Source of the DNA: Tetracladium setigerum
Lineage: Eukaryota > Ascomycota > Leotiomycetes > Helotiales
Length of the DNA stretch: 64,000 bases
NCBI GenBank assembly: GCA_031472005.1
Contig: PZJY01000001.1
Span: 3,224,001 to 3,288,000, forward strand
Direction of reading: 5' to 3'
Within the stretch, counting starts at the first letter, position 1. Each line of letters starts with the position of its first letter. The notes beneath the pieces were generated by a model, which worked only from the letters and a program-made list of their open reading frames with translations, ran no database searches and was not told the DNA's origin. Both the position numbers and the translations under genes were made by a program. Shown in pieces: positions 56,474-64,000 of this stretch.

Positions 56474-57340
56474 ATGTCCAACAACAACAATAGCATCGAC
56501 TCCGGCTCCCCTCAAGAAGGCGGCAATCGACCTCGTCGAAGCTCCGTCACCTCCGTTACCTTCAACAACCTCTTTGGTCGGTCCAATAGCATCGCCGGCG
56601 GTCCGCCCGCTCCCTTCCCGGGCGCTATCGCCTCTGCAACACAAGATCAACGTCGACGTATGTCGATCAGCACGCTCGGCTTGTCCGGAACTTCTCCTAC
56701 CCAAAACTCGCCATTCGCATTCGGCGGCCGACGAGGAAGCGTCTCGACTGCTGGCTCAGATTCCATCGACGAGAATGCGATCGATGATGATGATGGCCCA
56801 AGCCGTAGCAACCCAAACACGCCCTTTGTTCGTCGAATGTCGTTTGGGGCACAGGCTCTCCGTACTGTGAGAACAAGTGGAAGCCCTGGGGCAACCGGTA
56901 GACAACCCGTTTATACTACTGCTCAAGAACCTACTCTTCCCAGCATTCCGTCGGGCCCGCGAAGTTCTCGCGCTGGCTCTGTTTCTCGAGGTGCGGGTTT
57001 GAACTCTCCAAATGATACAGCATATCAGGCAAGCATGCAATCAAAGCCCAGAACAATTTCTGACTTCGCTTCTGTACGAACAGGTGATGGCGGTGGCTTC
57101 AACTGGTCCGATCAACTAAAATCACGAGCCGAAAGCTCCGTCTCTCAGAATCAACGACCTTCCTTCTCGACCTCTCCAAACTTCAATAAGCCAGCTCCGA
57201 TACATGATAGAGCCAAGAGCGTCAGTGAGATGGCAGCCCCACCAACTGCTGTCCCTGCCGCTCCTGCTAGGAAGCCTGCCCCAAGAAAGCCCGATGCAAT
57301 GCAAGAGCGTATTCTGAAGGGCGACTTCTACATGGACTAA
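56474..57340 (+). CDS. Conserved fungal Ser-rich protein, 288 aa
   Basis: Single exon. The N-terminus is Asn/Ser-rich, then NRPRRSSVTSVTFNNLFGR and RRRMSISTLGLSG, an acidic run (DENAIDDDD) and NTPFVRRMSFGAQALRTVR. GFNWSDQLKSRAESS follows, then a Pro/Ala-rich part, and the protein ends MQERILKGDFYMD. The many R-R-x-S sites (RRSS, RRMS) are candidate PKA or AGC-kinase targets (inference). I recognise it as a type of widely conserved but unnamed Pezizomycotina protein. No enzymatic domain is visible. ATG 56474 follows a C-rich leader and is the first in frame. Confidence 0.88.
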   Translation: MSNNNNSIDSGSPQEGGNRPRRSSVTSVTFNNLFGRSNSIAGGPPAPFPGAIASATQDQRRRMSISTLGLSGTSPTQNSPFAFGGRRGSVSTAGSDSIDENAIDDDDGPSRSNPNTPFVRRMSFGAQALRTVRTSGSPGATGRQPVYTTAQEPTLPSIPSGPRSSRAGSVSRGAGLNSPNDTAYQASMQSKPRTISDFASVRTGDGGGFNWSDQLKSRAESSVSQNQRPSFSTSPNFNKPAPIHDRAKSVSEMAAPPTAVPAAPARKPAPRKPDAMQERILKGDFYMD

Positions 57341-60300
57341 ATAGAGCGATGGCTGTTTTGCCTTGTCTTGATATAGCGCTTATTGCGGTGCTTTATGGCG
57401 TTTTATGGAGTGACGGAAACAGAATGTCACACTCAGTATGAATGGGGATGGGTGTACGCTGGACGTTTCATTCATTATTTTAGTTGTTATACCTATGCCG
57501 GCGAGCAAAAGGGACAACACCAGGTGTTATATTTGATGGGTTGACGAATGATGAAATTTCTGATGGCTTCTTCCATGTCACCATAATTGGATGACGGAGG
57601 TAGAAAGCCTCATTTGCAGCTGTATTTTAGCTTCCAGAATGGGAATCTGTTGCATTTGATCTGTTCTGCGTGTTGAAGCAGGCGTGGCGTTTACGCGTTT
57701 AATTTTTAATTTCGTGATTTGCGTTTAAGGTGAAATTGCGAGGTAGCAATTCAAGCGAATTGATAGCCAAGTAAAGAAAAGATTAGTTTTGACGATAGTT
57801 TTGTGTTCCACCCATCTAAAGGCAATCATTGTTTGCTTGGAACAGTAATTTGCATTTCGCCTGATTGTTCAATGGCGCACCTTTCTCTCACTTGATAGTG
57901 TAGAAAGGCTTCTTCCCTTCGGCAATCCCCTCGTGGCTGACGTTGCTCTCGCCGAAGCTGCAAAGTCACCTCCAAGTCACCTCCCAAGTCACCTCTCCAA
58001 CTCAAACAACAGAACAAAACTAAAAAAATGACGATTATGATCGACGCCGCAGCAGCCTTCACAACCCCCACGACACGATATATCATCCCTTTTAAAGGCG
58101 GCGAAATTCCTAAAAAGAAAAACCTCAACGATACAATCCCTTTCATCCACGTGGGTCCCAACACACATATTTTATGTTGAATCTGATCTCTGACTTGGCT
58201 AGGTATAGTTCCTTGGTGATCCTATCTTCCTATCTCCCGGTCAGGAAACTTTTGTACCTGAACCTAATGATGCTATGCCAAGCTCGAGATACTGAACACA
58301 AAGTGTAAGTGACATACTTGGAAGTAGATTTCTCCTTTTTTTATCCTGCAAGTATTGGAGTATGTACATGTTCTGTACATGTATTCCAGGGTTAGTCTAG
58401 CAGATTAGATGCTGACATACTGTTTCTCTGCAGATGCAGTCGGTACCTTACTCTACAGCACCACTACCTATGCCACCAATTCTAAAATCCAAACTCATCG
58501 AAATCTCGCCCATCAAACATCGAAACACATATCTTACCTACCGTATCTAAAACTGAATCCTCCATACCTCATCCAACCTCTCATACCCTCTCCCCAATTA
58601 CTCAATCTCTGACCCTAACACTCTCTCCGCCTCTCCATCCACTCACCCCTCTAATCCCTCTAATCCCTCTACCAAACCCCGCAACCAGTAAATGGAATAT
58701 ACAACAACCACCATCTCCTCCTCCTCCACCACCCTACAGTATGACCACAGAGCCGGAACAAAAACAGCACATAAATTTTACATATACGAGATCACACACA
58801 TCATCTGCGTTATGCACTCTGTGTACTGTGTACTGTATTCCGTGTGATCTGCAGGTGTGTTAGTAAGACAGATGAAAAACATGCTCGAATGTTTTTTTGG
58901 GGGGGGTGACTCTGGATCTTTCTAATTGGGGCTTGGGGAAGGGAGGAGGACGGATGAAGGAAGTGCGGTGAGAAAGAAAGAGAAAGAAGACGAAAAAAGA
59001 GGAAGTGATTCGAGTGAAAAAGTTTGAAAAACGGATGAGAGATTCTGGCAAGTGAGAGAGTGCGAGGCAGTTAGGGGGTGGTGATGTTATCAGCAGAGTC
59101 ACTCATTCATTCCTATCTTCCTTAATTTATCTCTTAATGGCTCTAACGAAAACAAAAAACACCATTTATACGCAAAGTAAGTAATCTTACATACACAGGA
59201 TTACTACAAATCCCTTCTCACACCCCACCATCTAGCTAACAAAAACGCAGCTGCACCAAAATAACATGACCAACGACAACGATGACTTACATTAACGACG
59301 ACGATAATGAAAATTGGGAATGATATTTCATTTCTTACCTTTTTCTCTTTGTTTCTTTCCATGTTGTACAGTACTCGCAACTTCTCCCCCCCCCCCCCCC
59401 CCCTCCCTCTCTCTATGACAATCTCTTTTAGGGACTCGCTGTATTATTGAATTCAATCAGGCCCTTTCTGAGATTGTGTATTTTGTTCGGGAGAGGAGGG
59501 AGTACTTTTTTCACAATATCGGTATTCACATATGCACATGCACACGCTCACATACATAAAAAAAAAATGGAAAATTGAGTGTTGCGAGCCTACCTAGGTA
59601 TTTATTTATGCGTAGCACGGCTACTATTGCCCTAGGTAGTCTTAATACTTTGGAGCTCTTTTGTATGAGATACCAAATTGAAGAATAGTAGCTGTAGAAT
59701 TATAAGTGTCAGTCACATTTAAGGCATTTAGGTGGCACAGTGTAGTGGTTCATAAGCATAATAATTCCATAGGTGATGTTCTGAGTGCAAGCTATTTACA
59801 GTGAGGGACCGAACACGCTAGATGACTCATCAGGGCATCCACGTGACTGATGTATGCTGACTTCAGGTATCATAAGGGCAAACATCCTGATAATCGACAG
59901 TAGCAGTACCAGGAAATTTATTTGAACTCCTCACCTGCCCTACGTGATGTGTCGGTGAATAAAATTCCTTCTTTTGGCACTGGCTACCGACCGACACACA
60001 TATACATACATACACACATACACACAACAATTGAATAATGAAGATGCCATATATATTGTTGAACAAGCTAAAACTATGATTTCATGCTACTCATAAATCG
60101 CCATGGCCGTTTGCCCACCCAACCAAAACCAAAACCAAAAACCCCATTCCATAAAAAAACGCAACCACCATCACAATCATAAGTCCCCAAAGTTTCATTT
60201 CTCTTGACACACACACAAACACACACACAAAAAAGAGGGAGAGCGTAAACATCAATAATTGGTCGAAATCAAAAGAAAGAAAGAGGTTTCGTTAAAATGG

Positions 60301-60441
60301 TATCTAAAAACTGGGGGTGGAAAAAAAAATTCGAACAACGGAGAATTTTGACGCCACCGCAAACCGCTACCGCTACCGCTCGATACAAGAACAAAGAAGA
60401 AAACGAGCGCCAACGATGCTGAAAGAAAGAGGTAGAATAGA
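57341..60441. other. 3.1-kb intergenic region, no gene recognised
   Basis: Lies between two convergent 3' ends, the Ser-rich gene and the zinc-finger gene. It contains an 18-C run, CA repeats around 59995-60028 and 60207-60230, and a 51-codon frame at 58028-58180 with a normal look but no recognisable identity. Nothing else is supported. Confidence 0.55.
59386..59403. repeat. C18 homopolymer
   Basis: Eighteen consecutive C residues, seen directly; exact length is unreliable in most sequencing chemistries. Confidence 0.9.
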
Positions 60442-63400
60442 TCATTGGTTGTTGTAATTGTTGTAAGGTTGACCCATGTTCTGAGGGGAGTGGTGACCAT
60501 AGGATGACCCACTGCCTGGAGCGCGGCTCATGGGAACTTGAGGATCGTAGGGATGTGGAGCGTTGACGGTCATGGGGTTGAAATCGTATCCGCCATCGCT
60601 GACATGCATATTGGCTGTCTGATAACCCGAGACGGCAGGTGCGCTTGAGAACCCTTGGCCCATTGTGTGCTGTGGCAGCGGGTAGCCGTTTTGAGCAAGC
60701 TGGTTGAAGTTGTGGTCGGGTATCATCTGTTGGAAGTTGGAGTCGATTGACCCAAAACCACGAGACTGCTCAATCTTCACTTGAGTGAAACTTGAATCCA
60801 TCGAACCGAAACCTCGGGTATGATCTACATGGCTCATGGTGTTGGGCCCTATTGAGTGAAAGCCACGAGTCTGTTCCATTGAATGATTTCCGAAATTGTT
60901 TTGGTATATGTTGTGACTGAACATCTGCTGTGGTATTTGAGATGGCACGAAGTTTGAAGCTGGGACAGGGTTTCCATAGTAAGAACGTTGATCGAAGGGT
61001 TGGAACTGGCCCATGTTGTTGTGAGGCGAGATGTTATTCATACTGAATGGACTGTGCTCTAATTTGGCTGGCGTGATTGGAGTGATGATTTGTTCGATAG
61101 GACTGATGATGGTATCTGCATCCACAACCCTGGCTTCGACCAGTCGGAGGATAGGCAAACTGATGTGCTCCATGTGCTTGGCAAGATGTACTGTGAGCTT
61201 CTTCCACGTGGCGAAAGTCTTTCCACAAAACTTGCAAGGCTCGTCCTGAGGTCGATTTTGAGTTTCGTGGTGACATTGATCAAGCATGATCCAAGCCATC
61301 TCTGCAGTGCGTGCCTTCTTGATTGCAGCCTTTGTCTTTTGCTTCGGCTCTGGTAGCTTATGCTCACGAACCAGATGTTGGAGGAAATTATCTTTGCGGT
61401 AACAAGGATGCCTGCAATCATCAACCTGACACACCCACCACTCCAAATGACGATGCCTCTCATTCTCATGCCGGACCCAGTCAGCCTTTCTCTTGAAAGA
61501 CTTTGGCTCTTTGCACTTGTCGTACGTGCATGTAAAGGGCTGTACGTCTTCGTGGACATGCTTTGTCCAGTCCGATGGCTTCTGGAACTTTTTCGCCTTG
61601 AAGCATAGTTGACACTCAAACTCGGCAGGAAGATTCTTGGTTGGAGGTTTTGGTACACCCTGCGGAAAGGTCTCGTCGTTGAGAGCTCCTTCTCCTGGGT
61701 TGGAGTCGGATTCATGACCCAGATCTGTGACAATCTGTAATCCCTGGACGCCTCGCTCTGGCTCCCTCGGATGTCCCTTTGCATCGAGAAGTGTAGCGTT
61801 GCCTCCTAGAGCAATACAGTGTCGACCTGCCTGACAAGCCCGCTGACTAACTGCCTGTGAGTGCTTGACACGCATCTCCAGCAAGTTTTTGTAGCGGATT
61901 TCCTGTTGATGGGCGACTCTGCTGACCAGCCAGTTATATCGATGTTCCATGTCAGGATTGAGTCGCCTGACATGGGCTTTAAAGCCTTCATAATTCGGCA
62001 CAATTGGGTTGAGTTCCTCTTCCACATTCATGTCATTTTCCTCCCCTAGTTCATCATCGTCGTCGTCTTCTTCCTCTAGTAAATCCTTTTCCTCTGGTTG
62101 TCGAGGCTCCTCTTGCGCAATAGGAGCCGGAATTGGAGCGGACGGAACAGATGCTGGCTTTGCCACGGGGGGTCCTCCTGCTCCTCTCCACATACCAGCA
62201 ATACCTGGCTGGTTTGCCTTTTCTTGCGAACCCAGTTCGCTCTTACTTCTTGCACGCTTAATCATGGATGTGAGGCCAAGAAGCGGACTCTTGGGTGACA
62301 TGGTTGGCCCACTGATCGAGCCACTTGGTCTGTGAGTGGTTGCAATGGTGCCAGCCATACCAGCCATGGCAGCTATAGTAGTATTGATGTTTGGTGCAGT
62401 TCTGTTACTGTAGCTGTTGGACGAATGTGGTGGCGGCGCAAGAGTATCTTGACTGTTCTTCCTGGGATCGACGGAATTCTGGGTTTCGTCCGGGATGTTC
62501 ACAGCGCTGCGGGCACGCTTGAGTCTGCTATCGCTCCTCTTCCGAGCAAAGTTCGCCAATCGGTCGAGACCTTGATCGAAGATGCTGTTGCTGCGATTCC
62601 GCCCGGTCTCTTTTGGCTTGCTAATTGAAAGCTTCTTGAGAAAGTTACCGTCTGCAACGGACTCCCAGTCGGCTACACTTGGGTCACTGTGACGGCGCGT
62701 GCGAAGAGTTCCCCATGTGGCTGCTCGAGAAAGGATTGACTGTGCATCAGACATTTCGTTGAAGCGCCTCATGGCATCCATTGATGTTGGGGGTTGCTGG
62801 AAGTTGGACCTCGTGATGCGCGGCATCATAGGTGCATCGCTCCAATGTCGAGACTGGTGCATCAAGCGGAAGTCCACATCATTAGGAGCCACGTTCTTGA
62901 AGTTGTAATAGACTTGGCCGTCAAGTGGTCGATTTTCTGTGTCGCTAACAGCATCATCGTCCGCAGGAGCGATGTCAGCTACATCAACCTGACGGCCTGT
63001 CCTTTTATTTTCCCAAATATGGCTATTTAGAGGAAAATAGGAATCTTTGAGCTCATCTTCATCAGGATTGTGACTGTCTGCTTGTGACCTCCACTCTTGA
63101 ATGTCCAGGTTGGTACTGTCAATTCTTCGTTGTTCCTCGGCTTCTTTCAGATTTGGCACCAGCGTGTTGGAGATGTCCTTTCGAGATTCCGGATCTATGC
63201 CTGCTTGGCCAGTCACCGCATCAGGCCGCCACGCACCATCTTCATCTCGGTCCACATGGACTGGTAGGGGACCGCTATGATCATGGGCATTGCTGGCGCT
63301 TCTTTTGCGTCCAGTCTGTGAGAAGTAATCAGGATGATGTTCCGGGTGCATGTGCTCCCATTGCGACACGGCTATTAGTGGACTTTGTCCTGAGCGACTC

Positions 63401-64000
63401 ATACTGCCAGGTTCGGATTCTTCCTCGCTTGAACGACTACTTCCGCTATGATCGGGGGTCAATTGGACCGTCGAAGGCAATTGCACGGGAGGCGGATTGC
63501 CTGTGGGGTGTTGTGTGTGGTATAAGTCTGTTTGGAGCTCGTGCTGCGTGATGGTCGAATTCGTTTTTAGCTCATTGAATCCGGGCTGGGGCGATGGTGT
63601 ATTCGCAATACTACTGTGCACTGGACTGAGAGGATATGTTGAAGTCGTTGCACTCGTTGGCTCCGGAATATCGTTATTCTCGGGTTCGGAATATGAGTTG
63701 GCGAGGGGTGGATTATTACTCTGATTATTCTGGTTATTCTGTATAGAATGGTATGCCTGGGCGAACAGCGTCGAGGATAACGAGTCGACTCGGGTCACAC
63801 CTGCGTCAAAGTCCACACCGAAGAATGGATCCTCTGCTTCACTGAGCTCACTCGGCTGGTATGCGCTGTATTCCGACAGACTTCCGGCCGGTGTGCTGTG
63901 GATGTTGTATGAGGGGCTGGTCGAGCTGCTTAGGGTTTGCGAGTTGTATGGAGACAGCAGGTTGAGTTCGGCCTGTGACAGGGTCTGTTGAGGCAAGCCA
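60442..64000 (-). CDS. Large C2H2 zinc-finger protein, 5' end outside the window
   Basis: Open for 1184 codons and still open at the window edge. The first codons seen are not preceded by an ATG, so the start lies beyond 64000. The N-terminal two thirds are Ser/Pro/Asn-rich. An acidic patch (EEEDDDDDELGEENDM) precedes the finger block at about residue 795 of the visible part. This block contains C-x2-C of FECQLCF with H-x3-H of TKHVHEDVQ, further Cys/His sets in FTCTYDKC...RHENERHRH and WWVCQVDDC...HLVREH, and a last canonical finger CKFCGKTF...HLAKH. The C-terminus is Gln/Asn/Gly-rich with repeated RGFGSMDS/RGFGSIDS and RGFHSIGP units. It is probably a nuclear transcription regulator; targets are unknown. 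Confidence 0.9.
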   Translation of the reverse strand, partial: GLPQQTLSQAELNLLSPYNSQTLSSSTSPSYNIHSTPAGSLSEYSAYQPSELSEAEDPFFGVDFDAGVTRVDSLSSTLFAQAYHSIQNNQNNQSNNPPLANSYSEPENNDIPEPTSATTSTYPLSPVHSSIANTPSPQPGFNELKTNSTITQHELQTDLYHTQHPTGNPPPVQLPSTVQLTPDHSGSSRSSEEESEPGSMSRSGQSPLIAVSQWEHMHPEHHPDYFSQTGRKRSASNAHDHSGPLPVHVDRDEDGAWRPDAVTGQAGIDPESRKDISNTLVPNLKEAEEQRRIDSTNLDIQEWRSQADSHNPDEDELKDSYFPLNSHIWENKRTGRQVDVADIAPADDDAVSDTENRPLDGQVYYNFKNVAPNDVDFRLMHQSRHWSDAPMMPRITRSNFQQPPTSMDAMRRFNEMSDAQSILSRAATWGTLRTRRHSDPSVADWESVADGNFLKKLSISKPKETGRNRSNSIFDQGLDRLANFARKRSDSRLKRARSAVNIPDETQNSVDPRKNSQDTLAPPPHSSNSYSNRTAPNINTTIAAMAGMAGTIATTHRPSGSISGPTMSPKSPLLGLTSMIKRARSKSELGSQEKANQPGIAGMWRGAGGPPVAKPASVPSAPIPAPIAQEEPRQPEEKDLLEEEDDDDDELGEENDMNVEEELNPIVPNYEGFKAHVRRLNPDMEHRYNWLVSRVAHQQEIRYKNLLEMRVKHSQAVSQRACQAGRHCIALGGNATLLDAKGHPREPERGVQGLQIVTDLGHESDSNPGEGALNDETFPQGVPKPPTKNLPAEFECQLCFKAKKFQKPSDWTKHVHEDVQPFTCTYDKCKEPKSFKRKADWVRHENERHRHLEWWVCQVDDCRHPCYRKDNFLQHLVREHKLPEPKQKTKAAIKKARTAEMAWIMLDQCHHETQNRPQDEPCKFCGKTFATWKKLTVHLAKHMEHISLPILRLVEARVVDADTIISPIEQIITPITPAKLEHSPFSMNNISPHNNMGQFQPFDQRSYYGNPVPASNFVPSQIPQQMFSHNIYQNNFGNHSMEQTRGFHSIGPNTMSHVDHTRGFGSMDSSFTQVKIEQSRGFGSIDSNFQQMIPDHNFNQLAQNGYPLPQHTMGQGFSSAPAVSGYQTANMHVSDGGYDFNPMTVNAPHPYDPQVPMSRAPGSGSSYGHHSPQNMGQPYNNYNNQ

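Noticed and set aside
58028..58180. 51-codon frame with ordinary amino-acid composition
   Set aside because: No family recognised and no convincing splice partner; could be an exon but cannot be supported.

Overview
The window is nuclear DNA of a filamentous ascomycete (Pezizomycotina). Genes carry short introns (mostly 47-130 nt) with GTAAGT/GTATGT-like donors, CTRAC-like branch sites and YAG acceptors. Families typical of filamentous fungi are present: a CFEM/PTH11-type receptor, a hybrid histidine kinase, and Pro/Ser-rich conserved fungal proteins. A leotiomycete-like origin is only an impression. I see no mobile element, tRNA, rRNA or CRISPR array.

Layout. 2.1-6.1 kb: a FAHD1-type acylpyruvase converges on 3-hydroxyanthranilate 3,4-dioxygenase (NAD synthesis from tryptophan), followed by a microsomal P450. 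7.5-9.4 kb: a CFEM-domain 7TM receptor with a minisatellite-encoded tail and a duplicated start region. 10.8-12.5 kb: an unrecognised protein. 13.6-17.7 kb: a synaptojanin-type Sac1/5-phosphatase. 19.5-22.7 kb: a hybrid histidine kinase. 23.3-24.6 kb: a secreted class 3 lipase. 25.4-27.2 kb: a second FAH-family enzyme divergent from a small, three-exon SDHAF1 (LYR) gene. 27.6-30.7 kb: a large low-complexity protein. 30.7-36.5 kb: no gene seen. 36.5-41.2 kb: a Bem3-type RhoGAP with PX and PH domains. 42.3-46.4 kb: a small membrane protein, a Ser/Arg-rich protein and a PRA1/Yip3 protein. 47.6-50.4 kb: two neighbouring J-domain genes, one of them Erj5-like in the ER. 51.0-53.8 kb: a homocysteine S-methyltransferase and a BTB protein. 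56.5-57.3 kb: a conserved fungal Ser-rich protein. 60.4-64.0 kb: the 3' part of a large C2H2 zinc-finger protein that runs off the window.

The genes are mostly independent housekeeping and signalling loci, not a cluster. There are loose themes: membrane traffic and polarity (synaptojanin, PRA1, Bem3), signalling (receptor, histidine kinase, BTB) and mitochondrial metabolism (SDHAF1, FAHD1).

The most striking pattern is technical or evolutionary. At least seven otherwise intact genes contain one or more apparent single-base losses, all of the same polarity and mostly in homopolymer runs. Adding one base restores uninterrupted, family-like protein and makes total coding length divisible by three. 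This looks like homopolymer undercalling in the assembly, but needs reads to prove. A second notable find is a tandem duplication over the receptor start codon that creates a 12-codon upstream ORF sharing the receptor's first six residues.
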